64,000 nucleotides of DNA, taken from the IMG/VR virus record IMGVR_UViG_3300048121_001678, positions 233,165 through 297,164 of that record; one strand, given 5' to 3'. Position 1 is the first letter of the stretch; each line of letters starts with the position of its first letter. Positions 39,964 to 48,023 of this stretch are shown here, in pieces. The notes under the pieces are model-generated. The model saw nothing but the letters and a program-made list of their open reading frames with translations, did not search any database and was not told the DNA's origin. A program made the translations under genes and the position numbers. The stretch comes from a virus.

Positions 39964-40472
39964 ATATATTTGTATTGGATTGGGACGTTGAAAAGTGTGC
40001 TCAATATCACAACGACAAACATGTGGTTAAGATGATATTGGAGACGGCTCAGTTATTGTGTGGTGTTCATCATATGACCGACCAAGCTAACGACCAAGCT
40101 AACGACCAAGCTAACGACCAAGTCCCATACAAGTTATCACATAAAAACCACCCCTGTTCTATTTGGGCTCGTGAGAGTATTACTAATTATCTATGGTTAT
40201 GTGAATTGGGTTTGGAACTGTGTTATGAATACACTCATCGTTACGGTAAGAGACACAAATCTCAGGATGTGATAGAGTGGTGTATCGAAAACAAAGCCAA
40301 CCTACCCGAGAAAGGTTTTACAGAACCAGCAAAGGCAATGCCGATACAATACAAGGAAAAATCAGTTGTTGAATCTTATCGAAACTACTATCGAGGTGAA
40401 AAAGCGTCATTTTCTAAATGGAAAAATCGTCCTACCCCTTTATGGTTTAGTGAATCTTTACTATCATTATAA
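39960..40472 (+). CDS. Conserved phage protein with expandable DQAN repeat
   Basis: 170 residues. NIFVLDWDVEKCAQYHNDKH, then VVKMILETAQLL, KNHPCSIWARESITNYLWL, EYTHRYGKRHKS and AMPIQYKEKS follow a family I recall in cyanophages and giant phages, sometimes linked to pyrimidine-dimer glycosylase-like proteins. Conserved H, K and R suggest a nucleic-acid enzyme. A 12-bp tandem repeat inserts a DQAN tract at about residues 41-54. Confidence 0.8.
   Translation: MNIFVLDWDVEKCAQYHNDKHVVKMILETAQLLCGVHHMTDQANDQANDQANDQVPYKLSHKNHPCSIWARESITNYLWLCELGLELCYEYTHRYGKRHKSQDVIEWCIENKANLPEKGFTEPAKAMPIQYKEKSVVESYRNYYRGEKASFSKWKNRPTPLWFSESLLSL
40079..40121 (+). repeat. 12-bp tandem repeat inside a gene
   Basis: GACCAAGCTAAC three times plus a partial fourth copy, encoding DQAN units. 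In frame, so copy number can change without disrupting the protein. Confidence 0.92.
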
Positions 40473-40483
40473 AAAATCTAATC

Positions 40484-41392
40484 ATGAAAAAGTTTATCTT
40501 CTTATTGTCACTATTATTGACAACATTTGTGACAAAAGCCTCTCACGTTATGGGTGGTATCATTCAAGTGGCTCAAACCAGCCAGGACTCAACATCTATT
40601 GGGTTATATATCATATCAGAATCTTTCCCTTCAATGCCGTCATCAGTATCCGTTCAAAGATGGGAAATGAACTCTCAGGGTTGGTATGACTATGATGGTA
40701 ATATTACCTTAGACATGGTGACCACAAACACACATCAGGGATTTAATACTACTAATTACGGTAGTGACTATTTAGACCTTGATTCAGGTCAATATCGTTT
40801 CATTTACACAAACTGTTGTTGGGGACAATTAAATAACTCGTCAAGCACATCAAACTCAGAAGTGGTTATTTCAGCAGATTATTGGCATGTCCCAAACAAT
40901 ACAACACCATTTATGGAACAACCTTTATGGGTAAATGTCCAATCAAATATAGTCAACTCAATGAAACCTATATGGGGTATTTTCAACTGTCACTTCACAA
41001 ACCCTGATGGAGATTCTGTGAATTTATATATGTCAGAGATTTACTCATCATATTCTAATGGTGTTTTTGTACCACAAGTTCAAACCTCAACAAATGTATT
41101 GGCAGATAACGATTCTATTACCTTTGTTGGTACTAACTTAGGAACTTATGGGTATGGGTTTCAAATTGACAAATACCGTAATGGGTATTTACTAACAACC
41201 CAAAGAATACAATGGACATTCAAAGTGGTCTCATCCACTCTCGGTATCGAAAAAAATGATATTGAAAAAGAAGTATTAGGTATTTGGGATTGGCAAGGTC
41301 GTTATATGGGAAAAGATATAAAATCACTAAATAGTGGATTACATGTTATTAGATATGATGATGGAACTACAGAAAAAAAATTTAAGTTATGA
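40484..41392 (+). CDS. Secreted surface protein with T9SS-type C-terminal domain
   Basis: 302 residues. Signal peptide MKKFIFLLSLLLTTFVTKAS, then HVMGG, the mature start seen in flavobacterial gliding-associated surface proteins. The middle is beta-sandwich-like with a C-C-W motif. The last 45 residues (VLGIWDWQGRYMGKDIKSL, then GLHVIRYDDGTTEKKFKL) match the type A sorting domain of the type IX secretion system (W/Y-D-x-x-G-R, G-x-Y-x-I, K-K-F). The host would export and anchor it at the cell surface. Confidence 0.85.
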   Translation: MKKFIFLLSLLLTTFVTKASHVMGGIIQVAQTSQDSTSIGLYIISESFPSMPSSVSVQRWEMNSQGWYDYDGNITLDMVTTNTHQGFNTTNYGSDYLDLDSGQYRFIYTNCCWGQLNNSSSTSNSEVVISADYWHVPNNTTPFMEQPLWVNVQSNIVNSMKPIWGIFNCHFTNPDGDSVNLYMSEIYSSYSNGVFVPQVQTSTNVLADNDSITFVGTNLGTYGYGFQIDKYRNGYLLTTQRIQWTFKVVSSTLGIEKNDIEKEVLGIWDWQGRYMGKDIKSLNSGLHVIRYDDGTTEKKFKL

Positions 41393-41481
41393 GCGGAATA
41401 ATTGCAAGAATTATATTAGTTTTGTTTGTATCGATGATTAGTTATCAGGTATACGTTAATTTTATAAAAAAAGAAAAATAG
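41389..41481 (+). CDS. Tiny membrane peptide
   Basis: 30 residues: one membrane helix (IIARIILVLFVSMISYQVYV) and a KKEK end. ATGA overlap with the T9SS-like gene. Small but well placed before a terminator. Confidence 0.5.
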   Translation: MSGIIARIILVLFVSMISYQVYVNFIKKEK

Positions 41482-41502
41482 AAAACTACTTAGAGTAAAA
41501 AG

Positions 41503-41530
41503 AAAGGGACGTTAAGTCTCTTTTTTTATT
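41503..41530. terminator. Terminator between convergent genes
   Basis: AAAGGGAC / GTCTCTTT stem (one G-T pair), GTTAA loop and T-run. Confidence 0.82.
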
Positions 41531-41825
41531 CAAAGATAAATTCTTTAATATAATCGATAGTCTGAACTGAACTATCTGTTCTTATAATTTCTCCATTATA
41601 TACCAACCCAAAAGTAGGTAGTCCTCTTACTTTAAATTCTGTACCCAAATCATAATTATAATCAATATTACAAATCACAATAGGTACATCTATCTCAGAC
41701 TGCAACTTAGTTAGGTTTGGAAACATCATTTTAGAATACCCATCCCATTCAGTATAGAAATATACAAAAACCCTTTCGTTCTTACTGGTTAAATCTTTTA
41801 GTGTGTTTTTATTAACTTCAATCAT
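41526..41825 (-). CDS. Thioredoxin-fold protein lacking the CxxC
   Basis: 99 residues. VFVYFYTEWDGYSKMMFPNL, VPIVICNIDYN and VRGLPTFGLVYNGEII give the thioredoxin fold with its cis-proline. The active site W-C-G-P-C is W-D-G-Y-S here, so both redox cysteines are gone. It cannot act as a normal thioredoxin; it may be a structural or partner-binding subunit, as T7 uses thioredoxin for its polymerase. Coupled to the gene at 41822 by a 4-nt overlap. Confidence 0.85.
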   Translation of the reverse strand: MIEVNKNTLKDLTSKNERVFVYFYTEWDGYSKMMFPNLTKLQSEIDVPIVICNIDYNYDLGTEFKVRGLPTFGLVYNGEIIRTDSSVQTIDYIKEFIFE

Positions 41826-42430
41826 TTTTCAAATAAATAATCACATACCGCACAATATCTCCATCCAAATTCTTTAGGTACGTACAGTGGGTTATGGAAT
41901 AGTGTTCCGTCAAAAAAATAAAATTTTCCTTTTTCTACAGGTCCGTTATAAACATCATCTTTATGCGCCATTACTAAATCTGTATATGGTGAACCACATG
42001 ATGGTACGTCTAAATAAAGACTTAATGTATAATCAGAGTCTGTTTGGTCATCCCCATCACCATTAGAAATGTTATCTCTATGTGAATGCCAGTAAGACTT
42101 GTGTTCATCATTTGACGCGATAATCCATGCTTCTGAATTTATTAGATTTAAACTTTTACCTTCAATACCTCTTAGTGTTCTTGCAAGTGTTAATCCAATT
42201 TTATATGCGTCCTCGAAAAAGTGAGGTAAATTTTTTGGGTCTAATGTAACGTGAACACCTGGTCCTTGGTCCTTTAAATTACCGTGTTCGTCATAATTAA
42301 CCCCCAATAACTCTTTAGACCATAATTCATCATATAATAGTTTACTATCTAAGTTTTTAACGTATTCCACTTCAGACGTATAGACATAATGGTCACCTAC
42401 TTTAATTGTTTCTAATAATGGTGTTATCAT
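41822..42430 (-). CDS. 2OG/Fe(II) oxygenase-like protein
   Basis: 202 residues. WIIASNDEHKSYWHSHRDN (H-x-x-D/HSH metal site), YTLSLYLDVP and a distal LFHNPLYVPKEFGWRYCAVCDY (His and Arg) fit a prolyl-hydroxylase-like core. First gene of a two-gene unit with the Cys-less thioredoxin. Substrate unknown. Confidence 0.7.
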   Translation of the reverse strand: MITPLLETIKVGDHYVYTSEVEYVKNLDSKLLYDELWSKELLGVNYDEHGNLKDQGPGVHVTLDPKNLPHFFEDAYKIGLTLARTLRGIEGKSLNLINSEAWIIASNDEHKSYWHSHRDNISNGDGDDQTDSDYTLSLYLDVPSCGSPYTDLVMAHKDDVYNGPVEKGKFYFFDGTLFHNPLYVPKEFGWRYCAVCDYLFEK

Positions 42431-42509
42431 TTAAAATGTTATTTTAATTGAAATCTAATATAAAATATAAATAAGTAAAAAAGATTGTGTAATATAATTA
42501 AACCAATCA

Positions 42510-42540
42510 TTGTTTATTATGTAGAAATACCATATATTTG
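42510..42540 (+). promoter_or_regulatory. Bacteroidota-type promoter for clpP
   Basis: TTG at 42510-42512, 20-nt spacer, TATATTTG at 42533-42540; the start codon is 22 nt downstream. Confidence 0.78.
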
Positions 42541-42562
42541 TATCAAACAGAAATAAAAAAAT

Positions 42563-43222
42563 ATGGATTACGGAAAAGATTTTAGAAAGTATGCGATGAG
42601 TGATTTTAATATGTCATCATCAACTTTGGATTCAATTGAATCATCACTAACCCCTTACATCTTAGAAGAGAGAGAGATGAGGGTAACACAAATGGATATA
42701 TTCTCTCGATTAATGAGAGACCGACTATTGTGGGTTGCTGGACCAGTAAATGACCATATGTCAACAATGGTTCAAGCGCAACTTATGTATTTAGACTCTG
42801 TAGATAACATGCCAATTACGATGCACATTGACTCACCAGGTGGTTCAGTAAAATCAGGATTGTCTATGGTCGATGTAATGCATTATATCAAATCAGATAT
42901 TGCTACGGTAAATACTGGTATGGCTGCGTCAATGGGTTCAGTACTATTAGGTGCAGGTACAAAAGGGATGAGGTCCTCACTTCGTTTCTCACGTACAATG
43001 TTACACCAATCATCAGGAGGAGCAATGGGTAATATCCAAGATGCGGAAATCACAATGAACGAATGGAAGAAGTTGAATGACATTCTATTTGGATTGTTAG
43101 GTGAGTTCTGTGGTAAAGACCCTGAGCAAGTGAAACAAGATGCCTCACGTGATTTGTGGTTGTCAGCACAAGACGCTCTCGAGTATGGTATTATTGATGA
43201 GATTGTTAAATCCAAAAAGTAA
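42563..43222 (+). CDS. clpP: ClpP-type serine protease
   Basis: 219 residues. The ClpP fold is clear: MHIDSPGGSVKSGLSM, GMAASMGSVLL (nucleophile Ser123), RTMLHQS (His148) and DASRDLWLSAQDALEYGIID (Asp197). Forms barrel-shaped proteases with host ClpX/ClpA, or serves as a capsid maturation protease in some phages. Either role fits; it might also degrade SsrA-tagged products of the phage tmRNA. Monocistronic with promoter and terminator. Confidence 0.94.
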   Translation: MDYGKDFRKYAMSDFNMSSSTLDSIESSLTPYILEEREMRVTQMDIFSRLMRDRLLWVAGPVNDHMSTMVQAQLMYLDSVDNMPITMHIDSPGGSVKSGLSMVDVMHYIKSDIATVNTGMAASMGSVLLGAGTKGMRSSLRFSRTMLHQSSGGAMGNIQDAEITMNEWKKLNDILFGLLGEFCGKDPEQVKQDASRDLWLSAQDALEYGIIDEIVKSKK

Positions 43223-43245
43223 TATGTAGAATATACATATTACCT

Positions 43246-43277
43246 AAAAACCCCCATCTATTAAGGTGGGGGTTTTT
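43246..43277. terminator. Bidirectional terminator
   Basis: AAAAACCCCCA / TGGGGGTTTTT stem with a ten-nt loop, between clpP and the end of the rhodopsin operon. Confidence 0.9.
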
Positions 43278-43302
43278 AATTATTTAATATTAAAATGTAA
43301 GT

Positions 43303-43941
43303 CTATTTTTTATCTCCACTTGTTGCATGTTTAACACCCATTATTGTACCAATAATACTAAAGGAGTTTGTTAATAAAATACCAAAAAGGTTTGACCATG
43401 TTGATTCAATAATTTTAGAATCATGACCCTTTAATAATACAAAGACATACAAAGCAGTTGTTATAACACCAACACCCATTATTACCCAAAGGGCCACCTT
43501 AACTATATTACTCATTAATTCGGTTTGTGTTTTCTTTTGAAGTAGCGAAAGGTCGGTTTCAGCAAGTTCCTTAGCTTGTTCCGCTTTATATCTTAACCTA
43601 TCCGCTTCTTCCCTAGACTTCTCAGATTCTTCTTTAGACTTAGTAGCTATTTCTGCAGAATCAATAGCTTCTTTTAGTGCTGTTTCTAATTGTTTGTTAA
43701 CTCTAATATTTTCTTTTGCTGCTGATTCTAAGTCTTTATTTTGAGACTGAACCTGTTTGGTAACCTGTAAACGTTTCTTTCTTGCAGTAACATCTCTGTC
43801 CTTACATGTTTTTAGATAGTCTACTAATTCTTTATCATCCTTTTCTGCTTTTAGAACTTTTAATATATTTCCTTCCAAATATATTTTCTTCTCCTTAGCT
43901 AAGGTCAACAATACTTTTTTTACTTCAGGAGTTATTATCAT
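43303..43941 (-). CDS. Coiled-coil protein with C-terminal membrane pair (rhodopsin operon)
   Basis: 212 residues. An N-terminal helical domain, a long coiled coil (about 50-145, rich in E/K/A) and two C-terminal membrane helices (VALWVIMGVGVITTALYVFVL and FGILLTNSFSIIGTIMG). It resembles a signalling rod attached to the membrane. Last gene of the operon, overlapping the rhodopsin by 4 nt. A role as rhodopsin partner is inferred from context only. Confidence 0.8.
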   Translation of the reverse strand: MIITPEVKKVLLTLAKEKKIYLEGNILKVLKAEKDDKELVDYLKTCKDRDVTARKKRLQVTKQVQSQNKDLESAAKENIRVNKQLETALKEAIDSAEIATKSKEESEKSREEADRLRYKAEQAKELAETDLSLLQKKTQTELMSNIVKVALWVIMGVGVITTALYVFVLLKGHDSKIIESTWSNLFGILLTNSFSIIGTIMGVKHATSGDKK

Positions 43942-44519
43942 TTTTCATATTTTGTGTGTATGTAAATAGCCACACCTAATTTTGCAGTTAAATCAACTAA
44001 AGAATACAATATAATTGTCATTAATGAATCAGTTGTAAAATATACTATAGGGTAAAACATCCATAAAGTTAATACTCCAATGAAAAAATTTAATTGTTTT
44101 TTCTTTATTCCATTTGATAAACTCACGAAAGTATAGATTGAAAACATGGTTCCTATGAAACCACCCAAGACTTTGGGTATAATAGATGCTTCACCTAAGA
44201 ATCCAAACAACAACATACCCAACATACAGAGTATTGAAGATAATAAGGTTCCAATTTTTTTGTGTTTTACTTTTAAGAAAGTATACATTTGATATATTAG
44301 AATAGGTACGGTAAATGTCCAGTCTAAGTATCTCCATGTTCTTAAATTCGTAGTATCATCAATACCAAATAAATGTGACATTAACATATATGATACACCA
44401 GCAATCAATAATATTATTGATGACAATTTTGACTGTAGTGAATTTAATGAGTTGTACCCAAAATAAAGTCCTCCACCTAAAAATAATAAGGACGTAGTGA
44501 ATAAAATATCGCTAATCAT
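43938..44519 (-). CDS. Microbial (type 1) rhodopsin, DTQ motif
   Basis: 193 residues, seven helices with minimal loops and no signal peptide. Helix C reads WRYLDWTFTVPILIYQ: D66 is the Schiff-base counterion, T70 the second position and Q77 replaces the proteorhodopsin proton donor Glu. Helix D has GFLGEAS (PR: GYMGEAG), helix F has WMFYPIVYF, and helix G has LVDLTAKLG with D176 and the retinal-binding K180. L74 matches the green-tuned proteorhodopsin residue. Loss of the donor usually slows the photocycle, which favours a sensory over a pumping role. Overlaps both neighbours (8 and 4 nt). Retinal would come from the host. Confidence 0.95.
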   Translation of the reverse strand: MISDILFTTSLLFLGGGLYFGYNSLNSLQSKLSSIILLIAGVSYMLMSHLFGIDDTTNLRTWRYLDWTFTVPILIYQMYTFLKVKHKKIGTLLSSILCMLGMLLFGFLGEASIIPKVLGGFIGTMFSIYTFVSLSNGIKKKQLNFFIGVLTLWMFYPIVYFTTDSLMTIILYSLVDLTAKLGVAIYIHTKYEK

Positions 44520-45021
44520 TTTTGTACTGTTTTAATTTATCGTTTAGTTTAATATTTTCCATTCTAAGGTTAAAGTTAACCTCCATCTGTTCCTTTATTT
44601 TTTCTTCCAAATCTTCTCTATACATTTTGGATACATCATCCTTTATTTTTTCTTGTTTTTTAGATTTGATTTTTTGGTTGATTCTCCTGATATTACTTAA
44701 CGCACTAATTGAGATGACTACCCAACCCCAATTCATGTGACTCCATGTATATGGGTCGTATTCATAGAAGTGTAGACCAATAAACAAAATGGACATAATA
44801 CCATATAGGTACGCAAATAATTTTCTCCTTTCTAATTTACTATATACCACTGAGTAAAGTGTACCAAAACCAATTAACGAGCTCAGAATACCAATATACC
44901 AAAGGTGATAATTTTCCATCATCAACACAGCAGGGGCAAAGATGAACCAAATTAAACCTTGAATAATTTCAGTAGGTTCAGAATCGTGGTAGGTTAAGAT
45001 ATGTCCTAGTTTTTTTATCAT
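44512..45021 (-). CDS. Four-TM protein with C-terminal coiled coil (candidate transducer)
   Basis: 169 residues. About four membrane helices (IIQGLIWFIFAPAVLMM, WYIGILSSLIGFGTLYSVV, LYGIMSILFIGLHFY, WGWVVISISAL), then a cytoplasmic coiled coil from about residue 110. The layout recalls transducers that pair with sensory rhodopsins, though it has no methyl-accepting signalling tip. Sits between the receiver and the rhodopsin with overlaps of 4 and 8 nt. Confidence 0.82.
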   Translation of the reverse strand: MIKKLGHILTYHDSEPTEIIQGLIWFIFAPAVLMMENYHLWYIGILSSLIGFGTLYSVVYSKLERRKLFAYLYGIMSILFIGLHFYEYDPYTWSHMNWGWVVISISALSNIRRINQKIKSKKQEKIKDDVSKMYREDLEEKIKEQMEVNFNLRMENIKLNDKLKQYKND

Positions 45022-45455
45022 TTGTACACTTTAAATGGGTTTGTTTTATTTTTATACCCTTCATAGTCTTCCCTAAAATCCTCTAAACGTGGTTCAATGT
45101 CGTCTGATTTTATAATCCAAAATTGAGCACCAGCATTTTTTGCCTTCTCTATTTCTTGATTATCATCAGATGATGATATGATTCCTATCACACATCCATT
45201 TCCGTATTCATGATTTATTTTATGGACCATCTCAATTCCATTGAATGAAGAACCTATGATATTCAAATCAACAAACACACATTCAGGACGTTCATGGTTC
45301 ACGTCATCTGGAAACCATTCTTTGAACTTTTTATCTGCTTCATCTGAAGAGTTTAACGCCTCTAACGAAAGAGTAATATCTAAGATACTACACGCATCTT
45401 CGAAGACCAAGTGGAAAAGGTCTTCATCATCAATTAACATTATTGAATTAATCAT
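45018..45455 (-). CDS. CheY-like single-domain response regulator
   Basis: 145 residues. Acidic pocket IMLIDDED (D9-D10-E11), phosphoacceptor VFVDLN (D63), GIISSSDD (Ser at the switch position) and IIKSDD (K116). No output domain, so it must act by protein contact. Seven nt after the kinase gene, same operon. Confidence 0.93.
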   Translation of the reverse strand: MINSIMLIDDEDLFHLVFEDACSILDITLSLEALNSSDEADKKFKEWFPDDVNHERPECVFVDLNIIGSSFNGIEMVHKINHEYGNGCVIGIISSSDDNQEIEKAKNAGAQFWIIKSDDIEPRLEDFREDYEGYKNKTNPFKVYK

Positions 45456-45462
45456 TTCTATA

Positions 45463-46713
45463 TTATTTAATTTTAATCTTTATTTTAGTTCCGTAATTTA
45501 ATTTTTCGGAGGTAATAGAAAAGTCGTGCTCTTGTAGGATTGCAATACATATATTCAGACCTAACCCACTACCACTTTCCTTTTGGTCTTTTTTTCTCGT
45601 ATAAGGTTTAGACAGTTCTATAAACTCTCTTTGACTCATACCTCGTCCATTATCTTGTATAATTAAAGTTTCTTCGTCTTCCATATAAATCATTACCGAC
45701 TTTGTAGGACTATCATTATATTTCAAACCGTTACGAATTAAATTATCTATTGCTGTACAAAATAATGGTTCATTCACATCAATCTCAGGTAAATCATCAA
45801 TCACCACCTGTTTCACATAAGAAGTTGAGGATAGATAGTCTCTCAAAATTTCTTTGAGGTTGGATTTTGTTTTTTCTAACTGAACTTCTTGCTTTACTAA
45901 GTTTGTGAACTCTTTCACACCGGAATACACTTTCTGAGTATGTTTCAAACCTTCTTCCAACATCTTAAGTGGAGAATCTATTTTTAATTCTTTAATTTGT
46001 TCATCAGAAATTCTTCTTTTCAAAGACCTTAATCCTCTTGGCATATAAGTATTAATACCTGAATGCATATCGTGTCTAAGGATTTTAGCTGCATGTTCTA
46101 AATAAGAGTTTTTTTGGTTCAACACCACTTCGGCATCATGTTGTGAAGTAATATCCGTTGCTATTTTTAATATGGTAGTATACTCACCATCCTCATTTTT
46201 AATAGGTGTATAATTACCAAATAACCATTTTTTGGAACCGTCTTTTGCAACCCTTTCGAATTCACCATTCACACTCTTACCCTGTCTCAAAGTATTCCAA
46301 AAGTTTAAATACTCCTTACTTTTAGCATATTCAGGTGTGACCATATTACTATGATGTTTGTTAACTATATTTTTTTCAGGACATCCCATAATATCACAGA
46401 AATTGTCATTAGCTGAAATTATATTCCCGTCAATACCCATAATCACCACTAAATTTGATTTACTGATAGCATCTAGTTGTGCATTTACGTTTTCTTCTTT
46501 GAGTCTGATGTTTTTTAAAAGCTCACTAATAACCATAAAGAAGGGTGGCATAAACGCAATTACACAAGCGTATCCAAATTGTGCTAAAAACATACTGTTT
46601 TCACATATACCAAAAACAATACAAGATTGCACAGAGAAAAACGCAAACATAATTATTGCCGCAATTCCCAAAGATATCTTGGACTTAATTGATAATAGTG
46701 AAACCGTATCCAT
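45463..46713 (-). CDS. PAS sensor histidine kinase
   Basis: 416 residues. Two membrane helices (about 11-33 and 40-64), a PAS domain (about 82-192) with its C-terminal DGEYTTILKIATDIT, a dimerisation helix with the phosphorylatable H214 (ILRHDMHSG) and an HATPase domain. N-box is DNLIRNGLKYND, G1 is QDNGRGM, G2 is GSGLGLNI. All catalytic elements are intact. The short periplasmic loop gives no large ligand domain, consistent with input from another membrane protein. Confidence 0.94.
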   Translation of the reverse strand: MDTVSLLSIKSKISLGIAAIIMFAFFSVQSCIVFGICENSMFLAQFGYACVIAFMPPFFMVISELLKNIRLKEENVNAQLDAISKSNLVVIMGIDGNIISANDNFCDIMGCPEKNIVNKHHSNMVTPEYAKSKEYLNFWNTLRQGKSVNGEFERVAKDGSKKWLFGNYTPIKNEDGEYTTILKIATDITSQHDAEVVLNQKNSYLEHAAKILRHDMHSGINTYMPRGLRSLKRRISDEQIKELKIDSPLKMLEEGLKHTQKVYSGVKEFTNLVKQEVQLEKTKSNLKEILRDYLSSTSYVKQVVIDDLPEIDVNEPLFCTAIDNLIRNGLKYNDSPTKSVMIYMEDEETLIIQDNGRGMSQREFIELSKPYTRKKDQKESGSGLGLNICIAILQEHDFSITSEKLNYGTKIKIKIK

Positions 46714-46716
46714 AAA

Positions 46717-46917
46717 TTATAACTCAGACTTTCTGAATCCACATTTACCGAAAAACCACTTTGAAGGGCAGAAACCTGTCCACACTCCTACGTTTAACAT
46801 GGCGATGACGAAAATTACGACACCCCATGATTCCAATAAAAAACCTGAAAGTAGTACCAACGACATTAGAAGGTATACCATACGTGTGTCTGTGACACTT
46901 TTTAATAAATTTTTCAT
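46717..46917 (-). CDS. Small DUF2892-like membrane protein
   Basis: 66 residues, two membrane helices (MVYLLMSLVLLSGFLL, VVIFVIAMLNVGVWTG) and a Cys-containing end (FCPSKWFFGKCG), similar to DUF2892 segments. Three nt upstream of the kinase, so part of the same transcript. Confidence 0.75.
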   Translation of the reverse strand: MKNLLKSVTDTRMVYLLMSLVLLSGFLLESWGVVIFVIAMLNVGVWTGFCPSKWFFGKCGFRKSEL

Positions 46918-46924
46918 ATATTGT

Positions 46925-47047
46925 TTACATCATGTTTATAGTTGCAAAAAAAGCAACTTTTATTCTTATCCATAATCTTTTGGACCATGTCAAAGATTTA
47001 AATTCTTTAGTTAAGAACATATCTTCTATCTCTTTATAATCTTCCAT
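46925..47047 (-). CDS. Tiny basic protein at the head of the rhodopsin operon
   Basis: 40 residues: MEDYKEIEDMFLTKEF, then SKRLWIRIKVAFFATIN. Seven nt before the DUF2892-like gene. TATTTAT lies on the coding strand at 47057-47051, only 4 nt from the start, a possible promoter for the operon. Confidence 0.55.
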   Translation of the reverse strand: MEDYKEIEDMFLTKEFKSLTWSKRLWIRIKVAFFATINMM

Positions 47048-47127
47048 ACTATAAATACCTTCAAATTATGGTATTTACTTTTTTTATTTTAGATTTACAT
47101 AATCTAATTATTATTCATACTTTTAAT

Positions 47128-47355
47128 ATGAATAAAACAAAAGTCTCATTAAAGAGACATATCGCAAAAACCTTAACATGGAGAATAGTTGGTACCATAG
47201 ATACAATGGTATTAGGTTGGTTAGTATCAGGAGACCCAATTATTGGTTTAACCATCGGTTCATTTGAAGTAGTTACTAAAATGGTACTGTATTTTATACA
47301 CGAAAGAGTGTGGTATAAGTATGATTATGGTGTTAAAAGAAAGGATAAAAACTAA
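47128..47355 (+). CDS. DUF2061 membrane protein
   Basis: 75 residues from ATG 47128 (the upstream ATG at 47068 adds an unlikely hydrophobic extension). LKRHIAKTLTWRIVGTIDTM, then GSFEVVTKMVLYFIHERVW is a textbook DUF2061 sequence, a two-helix membrane family of unknown function. Confidence 0.88.
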   Translation: MNKTKVSLKRHIAKTLTWRIVGTIDTMVLGWLVSGDPIIGLTIGSFEVVTKMVLYFIHERVWYKYDYGVKRKDKN

Positions 47356-47398
47356 TAATAGTGTATTATCGATATATTTATTACATATAAATTAGTAT

Positions 47399-48022
47399 AT
47401 GGACTGGATAAAGATTGCAGAACTATTAATAACATCACTAACGTCAATTATTATTGCACTGTTAGGTGCTGGTTATTTTAGAAAAATGACGATTAAAAAA
47501 GAGAAAAATAAATCTAAAGAGTCGTTGATGCAGCAAATTAAAAACGACGAGATTGTTCACTTATCAATTCGTGAAATAAGGAGAAGATATAACGCAGATA
47601 GAGTATATATTTGGCAATTCCATAACGGTGGGAGCTTTTATACCTCATCACCAATGCAAAAAATTTCAATTACTTACGAAAGAAACTCAGACGGGTTAGA
47701 AAGAAAGGCAGATAAAAACCAAAACCATTTAGTGTCACATTTCAACACTTTTGTTAAAGATGTTATCGACTATAATATGTATTACTCAAATATTGAAACA
47801 ATGCAAGATTTAGGGTTGAGGTCATTAGCACAATCTAATGGAACCAAATCCCATACTTCGGTACCTATTTACGATAAACTTGGTAACTTAGTTGCCATAT
47901 TATCTCTTGACTGGGTCTTTTCACTAATCCCTACAGAGTATCTTAAAAAAGACGGTGACTTCACTCAAGATTTTAAAGAGGAAATATCAAAGGATGCCGA
48001 CACATTAGATAATTATTTATAA
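47399..48022 (+). CDS. Membrane-anchored GAF-like protein
   Basis: 207 residues. One membrane helix (LLITSLTSIIIALLGAGYF), a basic linker, then a GAF-like fold (NADRVYIWQFHNGGSFYTSS ... SHTSVPIYDKLGNLVAILSL). Similar proteins occur in phages and plasmids; ligand unknown. TATTTAT (47375-47381) lies 17 nt before the start. Confidence 0.78.
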   Translation: MDWIKIAELLITSLTSIIIALLGAGYFRKMTIKKEKNKSKESLMQQIKNDEIVHLSIREIRRRYNADRVYIWQFHNGGSFYTSSPMQKISITYERNSDGLERKADKNQNHLVSHFNTFVKDVIDYNMYYSNIETMQDLGLRSLAQSNGTKSHTSVPIYDKLGNLVAILSLDWVFSLIPTEYLKKDGDFTQDFKEEISKDADTLDNYL

Positions 48023-48023
48023 T

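Noticed and set aside
43938-44519. Proton-pumping proteorhodopsin interpretation
   Set aside because: The donor Glu is replaced by Gln and the gene is embedded in a signalling operon; pumping cannot be excluded but is less likely.
44522-44740. 72-codon rightward ORF
   Set aside because: Antisense to the coiled-coil end of the four-TM protein; hydrophobic shadow of a Lys/Glu-rich helix.
46358-46975. 205-codon rightward ORF
   Set aside because: Antisense to the histidine kinase, whose PAS and membrane segments are unambiguous.
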